From Bradyrhizobium erythrophlei (GTDB taxonomy: Bacteria > Pseudomonadota > Alphaproteobacteria > Rhizobiales > Xanthobacteraceae): a stretch of DNA of 64,000 bases. Shown here in pieces: positions 41,201 to 49,055 of this stretch. Positions within the stretch are counted from its first letter, which is position 1. Each line of letters opens with the position of its first letter. The stretch lies in NCBI RefSeq assembly GCF_900129505.1, contig NZ_LT670818.1:7039001-7103000 (forward strand). Direction: 5' to 3'. The position numbers and the translations under genes are program-made. Under the pieces are notes generated by a model. The model was not told the DNA's origin. It saw only the letters and a list, made by a program, of their open reading frames with translations, and ran no database searches.

Positions 41201-41781
41201 TCCTTGTCGATGCCGTGGCGCTGCAATTCGACATAGAGCCGGTCGCCGAACAGGCCCGCCAGCCGCTCGCAGCGCGATGCGGCGAGGCCGGCATGATCGC
41301 CGGCGATCGCCAGCGAAATCGGCCCGTCGGGACCGCCGGTCAGGGCGATTACATCCTCGGCACAGCCATCGAGCCATTCGAACTTGATATGCGGAGCCTG
41401 GTGAACCGGCGTTTCCAGGAAGGCGCGGGAATTGAGCCGCATCAGGCTGCGATAGCCGCGTTCGCGCCCGGCCAGCAGCACGATCCGCGATGGCGCCGAC
41501 GCCAGCGCGTTACGCGTGTTGGGGTCCTGATCGCCGAAATCGACGGCGAGTTCGAGGCCAACGATCGGCTGGATGCCATAGCCCGCCATCTTGTCGGAGA
41601 ATTCCAGCGCGCCGAACATGTTGTCGGTATCGGTCAGCGCCAGCGCCGGCTGGTGGTCCGCTTTCGCCAATTCGCCGAGCTTGGCGATCTTGATCGACCC
41701 CTTCAGCAGCGAATAGGCCGAATGGACGTGGAGATGGACGAATCCGGCATTGGACATGGCTGCCGAAGGTTTTGCGGTCAT
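38245..41781 (-). CDS. dnaE: DNA polymerase III alpha subunit
   Basis: Replicative polymerase. ~1178 residues with the PHP domain at the start (FVHLHVHSAYSLLKGS), catalytic aspartates in MPDFDIDFCQDRRGEV near residue 420, GPGRGSGAGSLVAY before it, the FNKSHAAAYALVSYHTAY segment, and a C-terminal OB domain. It is DnaE1, not DnaE2, judging from length and the full PHP domain. A second start at 41757 (MSNAGFVHL) is more usual. A tandem repeat and the LexA-controlled peptide gene lie upstream. Confidence 0.96.
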   Translation of the reverse strand: MTAKPSAAMSNAGFVHLHVHSAYSLLKGSIKIAKLGELAKADHQPALALTDTDNMFGALEFSDKMAGYGIQPIVGLELAVDFGDQDPNTRNALASAPSRIVLLAGRERGYRSLMRLNSRAFLETPVHQAPHIKFEWLDGCAEDVIALTGGPDGPISLAIAGDHAGLAASRCERLAGLFGDRLYVELQRHGIDKERRVEAGLIDLAYTKGLPLVATNEPYFAASDDYEAHDALLCIAGGRLIADTERDQLTPDHRFKTRAEMAVLFADLPEALASTVEIAERCSFRPLTRKPILPRFTVGASANSADAVSEEAAELRRQAEEGLTNRLRVHGLSQGTTEEDYRARLAFELDVITRMQYPGYFLIVADFIKWAKAQGIPVGPGRGSGAGSLVAYALTITDLDPIRFGLLFERFLNPERVSMPDFDIDFCQDRRGEVIDYVQQRYGRDHVAQIITFGTLQARGVLRDVGRVLQMPYGQVDKLTKLVPQNPAAPVTLAAAIASEPKLQAFRDEDPVVARAFDIAQRLEGLTRHASTHAAGIVIGDRPLSELVPLYRDPKSDMPVTQFNMKWVEPAGLVKFDFLGLKTLTVLDVAVKLLKQRGVEVDLATLPLDDAKSYQMLAKGDVVGVFQVESQGMRRALVDMRPDRFEDIIALVALYRPGPMANIPTYCARKHGDEEPEYLHPILESILKETFGVIIYQEQVMQIAQVMAGYSLGDADLLRRAMGKKIRSEMEKQRAIFVAGAVKNDVPKGQAETIFELLAKFADYGFNKSHAAAYALVSYHTAYMKAHYPVEFIAASMTLDLNNTDKLSEFRAEAQRLGIKVEAPSVNRSGPTFEVADGTIYYALAALKGVGQQAVELIVEARKEGVFTSLADFAARVNPRAINKRIIESLAAAGAFDTLDSNRARVFAGAEAILAACQRSHEAATMGQNDMFGGAADAPTIMLPQIEPWLPAERLRREYDAIGFFLSGHPLDDYATALKRLRVQTWAEFSRAVKTGATAGKVAATVVSRMERRTKTGNKMGIMGLSDPTGHFEAVLFSEGLAQYRDVLEPGAAVLLQLGAELQGEDVRARVLHAEPLDDAASKTQKGLRIFVRDTKPLESIAKRLQMPEAGQGTPPPRGPQAKPAPAPMGGADGDVSLVMMLDLETEVEMKLPGRFKVSPQIAGAIKAVSGVVDVQTL

Positions 41782-41913
41782 GGAATGGGGCGATCACTGG
41801 GGCTTGAGGGGACGTCAGCCCGCCCCTCAAGGGCCGACTCGCTCCCAATGGTGGTGCCTTGGGCGCGAGGAGTCCATGTGGAACGCGCGACTTCCCCGCG
41901 CCGTCCGGCTTTT

Positions 41914-41977
41914 CCCCAAGGAGCTGCCCCAAGGAGCTGCCCCAAGGAGCTGCCTCAAGAGCTTCCTCAAGGCGCTT
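41914..41977. repeat. Tandem 13-bp repeat upstream of dnaE
   Basis: Three perfect copies of CCCCAAGGAGCTG (41914-41952) are followed by two degenerate copies of 12 and 13 bases. The unit length is not a multiple of three and the array is non-coding, lying between the small peptide gene and dnaE on the same strand. Confidence 0.85.
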
Positions 41978-41999
41978 CCCGAGGCCGCCAAGCCCGATT

Positions 42000-42098
42000 T
42001 CAGAGCTGGGGGATGAGCTGGGCCCAGACCGCGATCATCCCAACAAACAGCGCGATTGACGCCAATGCGGCTGCTTCTTCGACGAAAACCTTCAACAT
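42000..42098 (-). CDS. 32-residue single-span membrane peptide under LexA control
   Basis: A 32-codon gene with a strong GAGGAGG ribosome site 5 bases before the ATG at 42098. The peptide has a short amphipathic start (MLKVFVEEAAA) and one hydrophobic span (ALASIALFVGMIAVWAQLI) ending almost at once, so it should sit in the inner membrane. Two symmetric LexA boxes and a TTGACT -35 element lie directly upstream. Caulobacter SidA, a 29-residue LexA-repressed membrane peptide that blocks division, offers a parallel in size and control; homology is not claimed. dnaE follows downstream on the same strand. Confidence 0.7.
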   Translation of the reverse strand: MLKVFVEEAAALASIALFVGMIAVWAQLIPQL

Positions 42099-42117
42099 GC
42101 CGGCCTCCTCAAATATG

Positions 42118-42150
42118 GAACATATGAAGAACATTGTTCCCATTTTGTTC
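42118..42150 (-). promoter_or_regulatory. Two symmetric LexA boxes (SOS operator) over promoter
   Basis: GAAC-N7-GAAC at 42118-42132 and GTTC-N7-GTTC at 42136-42150 are each a full alphaproteobacterial LexA box, in opposite orientation, 3 bases apart, so the 33 bases form a palindrome. TTGACT at 42160-42155 (minus strand) is a good -35 element, and the boxes cover the spacer and -10 region, as expected for repression. Confidence 0.8.
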
Positions 42151-42302
42151 CTTGAGTCAAGGCGGGCAAATTGGCTGGTTTCGAAAACAACCCCTGTGGT
42201 TAATTCGCGCGGTAAACCGGCCGGCGTCCTCAGAGCGCTTGGGGGCAATCTGCGGGTCTGAGTTTGAATTTCAGCGCCGCCTTCGCAGGCTCGGCGGTCA
42301 AC

Positions 42303-42449
42303 CTAAGGCGCGACGAAATGAAGGACAAAAGCGGCTGCGACGCATGTCGCGATGGCAATGATTCCACCCCGCCGCCTATCCGGGAAAACGCCAAAGGTAA
42401 GTATCACCAGGACAGCCAGTATGGCGATTTTGGCAACGATCAAAGCCAT
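42303..42449 (-). CDS. Small two-span membrane protein, 48 aa
   Basis: Starts at 42449 behind an AAGGAG ribosome site; the longer frame upstream is not credible. Two hydrophobic stretches (VAKIAILAVLVILTFGVF and IIAIATCVAAAFVLHFV) are separated by a basic turn PDRRRGG, giving a hairpin in the inner membrane. The family is unknown. It ends about 150 bases upstream of the LexA boxes. Confidence 0.6.
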   Translation of the reverse strand: MALIVAKIAILAVLVILTFGVFPDRRRGGIIAIATCVAAAFVLHFVAP

Positions 42450-42726
42450 GGGACGCTCCTTCCCTGCGACGCATTCGGCGCTGCCATCACCCGAATATGA
42501 GCCGCTCGTGACGCATAATCCAGCCCCGGAACCTTGCCCCAATCAAACTGACCCACCACCCACAGCTGGAAAGCGGGTAGCGAAACGCGAACGGGAAAAT
42601 TGGTGCCATCCGCCCCGGTCGCCTCTGGCACCCCCGAATGTGAGTTGACGCAAAGCCGCCGCTGCGGCTTGGGTTGGCGCAGCAAAGAATCGGTGAAGAG
42701 GCGGCCGCGGCCGATGGGAGATCTTG

Positions 42727-43008
42727 ATGCGCAACCTTACTCTCGCACTGCTGGCCGCGGGCGGATTGGCTTTTGCCGGCACCGCGCCGGCCGAGGCCGT
42801 CGGAACCCGCTATCCCTTTTGCATCCAGGGCAATGAATATCCGGGTTTGAGCAACTGCACCTTCACCAGTTACGCGCAATGCCAGGCGACCGCTTCGGGA
42901 CGGCTTCTGCAGTGCATCGAAAATCCCTATTACAATCCCGGCGGCGATATCGATCCACGCGGCTATCGCGGTCCGCGCGCGAGGTCGGTCTATCCGGTCC
43001 CCCGCTGA
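42727..43008 (+). CDS. DUF3551 family secreted protein
   Basis: 93 residues, signal peptide at the start (LTLALLAAGGLAFAGTAPAEA), then the DUF3551 pattern with four Cys: YPFCIQG, NCTFTSYAQCQATASGR and QCIENPYY. These small periplasmic proteins are abundant in Bradyrhizobium; the Cys probably form two disulfides. The function is unknown. Its last 20 bases, stop included, are duplicated in tandem. Confidence 0.85.
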   Translation: MRNLTLALLAAGGLAFAGTAPAEAVGTRYPFCIQGNEYPGLSNCTFTSYAQCQATASGRLLQCIENPYYNPGGDIDPRGYRGPRARSVYPVPR

Positions 43009-43028
43009 TCTATCCGGTCCCCCGCTGA
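42989..43028 (+). repeat. Perfect 20-bp tandem duplication across a stop codon
   Basis: The bases 42989-43008, which encode the last codons and the TGA of the DUF3551 gene, are repeated exactly at 43009-43028. The second copy therefore lies in the untranslated region and holds a second TGA. Confidence 0.9.
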
Positions 43029-43149
43029 AAGGTGCACGACATGCGCCGCGCCTGCGCCGACTGGCGCGCGGACGTGAAGAGATCCCGATCAATATGGGCC
43101 GTCTGATTCCGTGCCCTCATTCCTGCCGCCTACCTTGAAGGAGTTTTCG

Positions 43150-43416
43150 ATGCGTGTTCCGGCTTTGGCAATTTTGGCGATCGGGATGGTCTGGGCGGCC
43201 GCGCCGGCCCAGGCGCAAACCTATGATCCGGCCTATCCGGTTTGCATGCACGTCGTCGGCCCACTGGGAGGCGATTATTACGACTGCAGCTTCTATTCGA
43301 TGAATCAATGCAGGGCGACGGCTTCGGGCCGCCCGGCCCAGTGCGACATCAATCCGTATTACGTCGGCGCCAGTGCGCCGCTGCCACGCGACCGGCGGCA
43401 CCGCCGTACCTACTGA
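43150..43416 (+). CDS. DUF3551 family secreted protein (second copy)
   Basis: 88 residues from the ATG at 43150, with an AAGGAG ribosome site. A signal peptide (LAILAIGMVWAAAPAQA) precedes the same Cys pattern: YPVCMHV, DCSFYSMNQCRATASGR and QCDINPYY. It is a tandem paralogue of the gene 140 bases upstream, with a shorter, basic tail. Function unknown. Confidence 0.85.
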   Translation: MRVPALAILAIGMVWAAAPAQAQTYDPAYPVCMHVVGPLGGDYYDCSFYSMNQCRATASGRPAQCDINPYYVGASAPLPRDRRHRRTY

Positions 43417-43418
43417 TT

Positions 43419-44129
43419 TCAATCCAGTTCGACGACCTGGCCGTCCACCAGCGACACCCGCCGGTCCATGCGGCCGGCCAGCTCCATGTTGTGGGTCGCG
43501 ATCAGCATCGCCACCCGCGTCGCCTTGACCAGCTGCATCAGCGCCTGGAAGACGTGATCGGCGGTGTTCGGGTCGAGATTGCCGGTCGGCTCGTCCGCGA
43601 GCAGCGCCCGCGGCGCGTTGGCCACCGCGCGCGCGATCGCCACCCGCTGCTGCTCGCCGCCGGACAGTTCCGCCGGGCGGTGCTTGATGCGATCGCCGAG
43701 GCCCAGATAGGCCAGGATTTCGGTGGCCCGTTTGACCGTCTCGGAGCGCCTCAGGCCGCGGATCATCTGCGGCAGCATGACATTCTCCAGCGCCGAGAAT
43801 TCCGGCAACAGCCGGTGCGACTGATAGACAAAGCCGATATCGGTGCGGCGGATCTGGGTTCGCTCGACGTCGGACAATCCAGACGTCGCGGAACCTCCGA
43901 CATAGACCTCGCCGTCGTCGGGGCTCTCCAGGAGGCCGGCGATATGCAGCAGGGTCGATTTGCCCGCTCCCGACGGCGCCACTAGCGCGACCGACTGCCC
44001 CGCCCACAGCGCGAGCTTGGCGCCGTCGAGGATCGTCAGCGTCGTCTCGCCCTGCATGTACTGGCGCCTTATCTCGTGGAGATAGATGACCGGTACATCT
44101 TCCGCCCCCTGCTCCATCTTTTCCCTCAC
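43419..44129 (-). CDS. lolD: LolD-type lipoprotein-release ATPase
   Basis: ATPase that powers release of outer-membrane lipoproteins from the inner membrane. 236 residues: Walker [13 protein letters not shown], signature [15 protein letters not shown], Walker [13 protein letters not shown]. The GTG start overlaps the lolC stop (GTGA); an ATG four codons on is the alternative. It forms an operon with the permease gene. Confidence 0.92.
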   Translation of the reverse strand: MREKMEQGAEDVPVIYLHEIRRQYMQGETTLTILDGAKLALWAGQSVALVAPSGAGKSTLLHIAGLLESPDDGEVYVGGSATSGLSDVERTQIRRTDIGFVYQSHRLLPEFSALENVMLPQMIRGLRRSETVKRATEILAYLGLGDRIKHRPAELSGGEQQRVAIARAVANAPRALLADEPTGNLDPNTADHVFQALMQLVKATRVAMLIATHNMELAGRMDRRVSLVDGQVVELD

Positions 44130-45406
44130 TCGTACCGGAGCGCTTCGACGGGATCGAGGCGCGCGGCACGCCAGGACGGATAGAGCGTGGCGAGGAAAGA
44201 CAGTGTCAGCGCCATGATCACCACGGCGGCGGTTTCGCCGAAATCGATCTCGGCCGGCAGCTTGGAGAGGAAATACAGCGTGGGATCGAACAATTCGGTG
44301 CTGGTCAGCCAGGACAGGAACTGCCGGATCGATTCGATGTTCAGGCAGATCAAAAGACCGACAAGCAGCCCGGTCAGCGTGCCGACCACGCCGATCGCCG
44401 CGCCCGTGATCAGGAAGATCCGCATGATCGAGCCTTGCGAGGCGCCCATGGTGCGCAGAATCGCGATATCGCTACCCTTGTCCTTCACCAGCATGATCAG
44501 GCCCGAGACGATGTTCAGCGCGGCCACCAGCACGATCATGGTGAGGATCAGGAACATCACATTGCGCTCGACCTGCAGCGCATTGAAGAAGGTCGAATTG
44601 CGCTGCCGCCAGTCGACCAGGAACACCGGCCTCCCGGCCGCTTCGGTCACGGTCTTGCGGAACTCGGCGATCTTGTCGGGGTTGGTGGTGAACACCTCGA
44701 TCGCGGTGACGTCATTGTTGCGGTTGAAATAGGCCTGCGCCTCGGTGAGCGGCATGAACACGAAGCTTGCGTCGTATTCCGACATGCCGATCTCGAACAC
44801 GGCGGCGATCCGGTAGGGTTTTATCCGCGGCGTGGTGCCCATCGCGGTCACCGCGCCCTTTGGCGATACCAGGGTGATCATGTCGCCGGCGTGCAGCGAC
44901 AGCTGATCGGCCAGCCTGCGGCCGATGGCGACCCCCTGCCCCTCGTCAAAGCCCTCGAGCGTGCCTTGCTTGATGTTCTTGGCGATCGAGGTGAGATTGT
45001 TGAGGTCATCGGAGCGCATGCCGCGAATGAAAACGCCGGCCGCGTTGAACGGCGAGGATGCCAATCCCTGACCGTCCACGACGGGCGCGGCAAGCCGGAT
45101 ACCCGAAACCTGCGAGATGCGCTCAGCGACATCCTTCCAGTCGGTCAGCGGCGATTCCAGCGGCTGCACCAGCAGATGGCCGTTGAGGCCGAGGATCTTG
45201 TCCAGCAGCTCCTTGCGAAAACCGTTCATCACAGCCATCACGATGATCAACGTGGCGACGCCGAGCATGATTCCCAGAAAGGAAAAGCCGGCGATGACGG
45301 AGATAAAGCCTTCCTTGCGACGAGCCCGTAAATAGCGTCCGGACAGCAGCCATTCGAATGGCGCGAAAGGTGGGGTTCGAACTGACTCGCTCATGGCTTC
45401 ATCCAT
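44126..45406 (-). CDS. lolC: LolC/LolE-type lipoprotein-release permease
   Basis: Inner-membrane partner of LolD. ~426 residues, with an N-terminal span ([20 protein letters not shown]), a large periplasmic MacB/FtsX-like domain, and three C-terminal spans ([20 protein letters not shown]). A single LolC/E-like protein, probably working as a homodimer, is usual in alphaproteobacteria. ATG codons at 45406 and 45394 are both possible starts. It lies 75 bases downstream of proS. Confidence 0.92.
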   Translation of the reverse strand: MDEAMSESVRTPPFAPFEWLLSGRYLRARRKEGFISVIAGFSFLGIMLGVATLIIVMAVMNGFRKELLDKILGLNGHLLVQPLESPLTDWKDVAERISQVSGIRLAAPVVDGQGLASSPFNAAGVFIRGMRSDDLNNLTSIAKNIKQGTLEGFDEGQGVAIGRRLADQLSLHAGDMITLVSPKGAVTAMGTTPRIKPYRIAAVFEIGMSEYDASFVFMPLTEAQAYFNRNNDVTAIEVFTTNPDKIAEFRKTVTEAAGRPVFLVDWRQRNSTFFNALQVERNVMFLILTMIVLVAALNIVSGLIMLVKDKGSDIAILRTMGASQGSIMRIFLITGAAIGVVGTLTGLLVGLLICLNIESIRQFLSWLTSTELFDPTLYFLSKLPAEIDFGETAAVVIMALTLSFLATLYPSWRAARLDPVEALRYE

Positions 45407-45481
45407 AGTCCGATTTTCACACGATTCGGGCCAATTGTGGCCGCAGCGATTAATACCCGGATACGCGTAGTGGATAATTCG

Positions 45482-46801
45482 TCACGCGGTCAGCTGCGCC
45501 ACGACATCCGCCGGGCTGAGATTTTCGCGCGACCCGTCGCTGCGCCGCTTGAGTTCGAGCTTGCCTTCGGCGAGGCCCTTCGGTCCCACCAGAATCTGCC
45601 AGGGAATGCCGATCAGGTCGGCGGCCGCGAACTTGGCGCCGGCGCGTTGGTCGGTATCGTCGTAAAGCACCTCGACGCCTTTGTCCGAAAGCTCGTTATA
45701 GAGCTTTTCGCAGGCAGCGTCGGTAGCTTGGTCGCCCTGCTTCAGATTCAAGATCATTGCCTCGAAGGGCGCCACGGCTTCCGGCCATTTGATGCCGGCG
45801 TCGTCATGGCAGGCCTCGATAATGGCACCTACCAGACGCGAGACGCCGACGCCGTAGGAGCCGCCATGGATCGGCACGTCGACACCGTCGGGGCCTGCGA
45901 CCAGCGCTTTCATCGTGTCGGAGTATTTGGTGCCGAAATAGAAGATCTGGCCGACCTCGATGCCGCGGGTGTGCAGCTTCTTTTCCGCAGGGACCTCGCG
46001 GTCGAAGCGCGCGGCGTCGTGGACGTCCTCGGTCGCGGCATAGACCGAGGTCCATTGCTTGATGATCGGGGTGAGATCGCCCTCATAGTCGATATCGTCG
46101 CCGGGCACCGGCAGATTGAGCACGTCGCTGTCGCAATAGACACCGGACTCGCCGGTCTCCGCGAGCACGATGAATTCATGGCTGAGATCGCCGCCGATCG
46201 GGCCGGTCTCGGCGCGCATCGGGATCGCCTTCAGTCCCATCCGCGCAAACGTCCGCAAGTAAGCGACGAACATCTTGTTGTAGGCGCGCCGGGCGGCGGC
46301 CTCGTCGATGTCGAAGGAATAAGCGTCCTTCATCAGGAATTCGCGACCGCGCATGACGCCGAAGCGCGGGCGCTGCTCGTCGCGGAATTTCCACTGGATG
46401 TGGTAGAGATTGAGCGGCAGGCTCTTGTAGGATTTGACGTAGGCGCGGAAGATCTCGGTGATCATTTCCTCGTTGGTCGGCCCGTACAAAAGTTCGCGCT
46501 TGTGGCGGTCGGTGATGCGCAGCATCTCCGGACCATAGGCGTCGTAGCGGCCGCTTTCGCGCCAGAGGTCGGCGAGCTGCAAGGTCGGCATCATCAGTTC
46601 CAGCGCACCGGCGCGGTCCTGTTCCTCGCGGACGATCTGCTCGATCTTCTTCAGGACCTTGAAGCCCAGCGGCAGCCACGCATAGATGCCGGCCGCTTCC
46701 TGCCGCATCATGCCGGCACGCAGCATCAGCCGGTGCGAGACGATCTCGGCCTCTTTCGGATTCTCTTTGAGGATGGGTAGAAAGAACCGTGATAATCGCA
46801 T
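45482..46801 (-). CDS. proS: Prolyl-tRNA synthetase, short alphaproteobacterial type
   Basis: It charges tRNA-Pro. 439 residues from the ATG at 46801: class II motifs [40 protein letters not shown], and [15 protein letters not shown] are visible, and the C-terminal anticodon domain ends VVAQLTA. The ~180-residue editing insertion of long bacterial ProS is absent, as in other alphaproteobacteria, so misacylated Ala-tRNA-Pro must be cleared by another protein. The longer frame upstream is not coding. Confidence 0.95.
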   Translation of the reverse strand: MRLSRFFLPILKENPKEAEIVSHRLMLRAGMMRQEAAGIYAWLPLGFKVLKKIEQIVREEQDRAGALELMMPTLQLADLWRESGRYDAYGPEMLRITDRHKRELLYGPTNEEMITEIFRAYVKSYKSLPLNLYHIQWKFRDEQRPRFGVMRGREFLMKDAYSFDIDEAAARRAYNKMFVAYLRTFARMGLKAIPMRAETGPIGGDLSHEFIVLAETGESGVYCDSDVLNLPVPGDDIDYEGDLTPIIKQWTSVYAATEDVHDAARFDREVPAEKKLHTRGIEVGQIFYFGTKYSDTMKALVAGPDGVDVPIHGGSYGVGVSRLVGAIIEACHDDAGIKWPEAVAPFEAMILNLKQGDQATDAACEKLYNELSDKGVEVLYDDTDQRAGAKFAAADLIGIPWQILVGPKGLAEGKLELKRRSDGSRENLSPADVVAQLTA

Positions 46802-47124
46802 GGGCACACCAATAGAATCGGTCGGGCACAGGAAGCCCGCAGTGAAACCGGATCGGGTGCGAAAACACAAGGGCGGGGATGAGGATAACCCGCTAAGCTT
46901 GCGGTTTTCCTGCCGTTTTACGGCCGACGTTAAGGGCGCGAATAAGGCACGGTCGGTCACAAAGCACGGGACCTGCGAAAAACCCCTTTCAAGGGGCCGG
47001 CGCCTCGAAATCATCTTCCAGCTTGTGCGGACGGCGAGCGGCGCGGCCGCCGCCAGCCGGCACGCCACCAGCATGAATGCGGCCGCGACAGCCGTGGATC
47101 GGCCTGCCGCGGCCATTATCGGTC
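46802..47124. other. Intergenic region between proS and copper genes
   Basis: It holds the terminator at 46978-46996 and presumably the proS promoter. The proS frame stays open here on the minus strand, with a hydrophobic start ([20 protein letters not shown]), but there is no ribosome site or family match; I do not call a gene. Confidence 0.4.
46978..46996 (-). terminator. Intrinsic terminator after the PCu(A)C gene
   Basis: On the minus strand CCCCT-TGAA-AGGGG is followed by TTTTT. The stem is short (5-6 bp) but GC-rich. It would end the copper operon before proS. Confidence 0.55.
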
Positions 47125-47703
47125 TCACATCTTCATGCCGGAATGATCGGGCGTCTTCTTCATATCCATGTTCTTCATGTCGGTGTGACCGCCGGCGTTG
47201 TTTGCCGGCGCCTGTGCGCCGATGCCCGCGACGTCGAGCGAGACCTGCACCTTGCCGGCTTTCTCGAATTCGAGCGTGACCGGCAGTTTCTCGCCCTGCT
47301 TGAGCGGGCTCTTGAGGTCGAACATCATCAGATGATAGCCGCCGGGTGCCAGTTTCACCGTTTTGCCGGGCTCGATCGCAAGACCCTTCTCGAGCGGGCG
47401 CATGGTCATCACGCCGTTGTTCATGGCCATTTCGTGCACCTCGACCTTGCCGGCGACATCGGCCGATCCGCCGATCAGCCGGTCCGGCGTGGAGCCCTTG
47501 TTCTCGATGGTCAGATAGCCGCCGCCGATCTTTGCGCCGCCCGGCGTGGCGCGGGTCCATGCCTGGGTGATGACGAGGTCGCCGGCCTTGACCTCTTGCG
47601 CACGCACAGGTGCTGCGAGAGAGCACCAGAGCACCGCAACGGCCGCGATGGCGGTCGTCATCGATACCGACGCCGGCTTTTTCATTGTTTTCTTCATCTG
47701 CAT
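47125..47703 (-). CDS. PCu(A)C copper chaperone
   Basis: Periplasmic chaperone that passes Cu(I) to cytochrome oxidase. 192 residues from the ATG at 47703, with a signal peptide ending near AAPVRAQ. The H-(M)-x10-M-x21-H-x-M pattern is visible: [14 protein letters not shown] then GGYHLMMF. The C-terminus is a Met/His tail ([20 protein letters not shown]), which adds metal sites as in many rhizobial PcuC proteins. Last gene of a minus-strand copper operon. Confidence 0.9.
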   Translation of the reverse strand: MQMKKTMKKPASVSMTTAIAAVAVLWCSLAAPVRAQEVKAGDLVITQAWTRATPGGAKIGGGYLTIENKGSTPDRLIGGSADVAGKVEVHEMAMNNGVMTMRPLEKGLAIEPGKTVKLAPGGYHLMMFDLKSPLKQGEKLPVTLEFEKAGKVQVSLDVAGIGAQAPANNAGGHTDMKNMDMKKTPDHSGMKM

Positions 47704-47742
47704 TTTTGGGTCCTCTTTCTCGGGCACGATCGCCTCAACGTC

Positions 47743-48687
47743 TCATGAAAGGTGGATGGCGGGATGCAGCGTGCCGAGCACGCCGACAATGGCGAAAATG
47801 GCCAAGCCCAGAGCGATCTCGACGACGCTGTTGCGCATCAGCTTGCGAACGGCTTCGTGGTCGTTCCCCGACGAGACCACCAGCCGCGGCGTCAGGGCGA
47901 ACCGGTTCACGCCAGCGAACACCAGCATGGCGGCGAACACAATCAGCTTGAGCATCAGGACCTGCCCGTATTCCGTGGCCGGCAGTGCGCGAAACGAGCC
48001 TACCAGAATCCAGCTGTTGACGAGGCCGGTTACCGCGAGCGTCGCGACACTGACGATGCCGAGCGTCGAAAACCTTTGCGCCGCATCGCGGGCGAGCGAC
48101 GCCCCACCGTGGCGCCGAACCGCGGCGAGCAGCAGCGAAAGCGCCACCAGGCCTCCGATCCAGCCTGCCGCGGCAACGAGATGCAAGGCATCGGCGGCCA
48201 GATGCAGGTTTCCCAGTTCGCCGAGCGTCGAGCCGGCGTGGCCGGTCCATGCGATCGAGGCGGTCAGGCCGACAGCCGCCGCGAGCGCCAGCCGGTCCGC
48301 CAGCGCAAACCGGTCAAAGGCAAGGGCCGTTGCCAGAATGATCGCCAGCACGCTGCGGATTTCCGTCACCACGCCGAATTGCGTCTCGTTCAGCACCGTC
48401 GACAGCACCTGCGAGGTCATGGCCTCGCCGGGCGGCAGGCCGCTCATGGAGACCGCCTGCAGCAGGAGCCAGCCCGCCCCGGACAACAGCGTCACCGCAA
48501 GTGCGATCCAGGCAACCCGCAAGGTTTGCGACCGCCATCCCAAGGCGATCGCCTGCTCGGACGGCAAAGCGGGTCTTGCCACCCACGTCCGGAAAACCAG
48601 GGTGCCCGTGATCACCGCGCTCGCCGCGAAGTGAATCGCGCGAACCGTGATCAAGGGCCAATCGACCCCAGCGCCGAACCAGTCCAT
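47743..48687 (-). CDS. copD: CopD family copper transport membrane protein
   Basis: 314 residues with about eight membrane spans. Conserved His/Met-bearing segments of CopD are seen: RAIHFAASAVITGTLVF near the N-terminus, HAGSTLGELGNLHLAADALH, and a C-terminal LGTLHPAIHL. CopD works with CopC in copper import across the inner membrane. It lies 9 bases downstream of copC. Confidence 0.88.
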   Translation of the reverse strand: MDWFGAGVDWPLITVRAIHFAASAVITGTLVFRTWVARPALPSEQAIALGWRSQTLRVAWIALAVTLLSGAGWLLLQAVSMSGLPPGEAMTSQVLSTVLNETQFGVVTEIRSVLAIILATALAFDRFALADRLALAAAVGLTASIAWTGHAGSTLGELGNLHLAADALHLVAAAGWIGGLVALSLLLAAVRRHGGASLARDAAQRFSTLGIVSVATLAVTGLVNSWILVGSFRALPATEYGQVLMLKLIVFAAMLVFAGVNRFALTPRLVVSSGNDHEAVRKLMRNSVVEIALGLAIFAIVGVLGTLHPAIHLS

Positions 48688-48696
48688 GGGTTGCGC

Positions 48697-49053
48697 CTAC
48701 GGACCGACCTGAAACGTGAAATTCCCGTCGGTCGTATGCGTGTCCACCGACAGCACGCGCCAGTTCACGTGGTAGGTTCCGCTCCCGCCGCCGCGCAGCG
48801 AAACTGACATCTGGTTGCCGCTGACACGGGCCTTGCCGGTATCGATGCGTTTGCCCGCAGAGTCCGTGACGGTGACACTGCTGAAGGCCGGCTCCAGCTT
48901 CTGGGTAAACCAGAGCGTCACCTCGCGCGGCGGGGTTGCGACCTTGTTGCCGACGCGCGGTTCGGCATGATCGAGAAAGGCATGGGCTCCGGCTTCGCCC
49001 GTCGCAAGCAAGAGCAGCAGCGGGATTATTCCGATCAGAGATGAGCGTCGCAT
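48697..49053 (-). CDS. copC: CopC copper resistance protein
   Basis: 118 residues; the signal peptide cleaves before HAFLDHAEP, leaving the N-terminal His that forms the Cu(II) site. The fold pattern VTLWFTQKLEPAFSSVTV and YHVNWRVLSVDTHTTDGNFT is complete, including the HxxxG-like DTHTTDG Cu-site strand. Periplasmic. It lies 2 bases after the stop of the outer-membrane-like gene and before copD, forming one operon. Confidence 0.92.
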   Translation of the reverse strand: MRRSSLIGIIPLLLLLATGEAGAHAFLDHAEPRVGNKVATPPREVTLWFTQKLEPAFSSVTVTDSAGKRIDTGKARVSGNQMSVSLRGGGSGTYHVNWRVLSVDTHTTDGNFTFQVGP

Positions 49054-49055
49054 GA

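Noticed and set aside
39421..42261. 946-codon plus-strand frame opposite dnaE
   Set aside because: It mirrors the dnaE codons and is rich in His, Gln and Arg without any domain; typical antisense frame in GC-rich DNA.
45482..47626. 714-codon frame as an extended ProS
   Set aside because: The real ProS starts at 46801; the extra part crosses a terminator and the pcuC gene in another frame.
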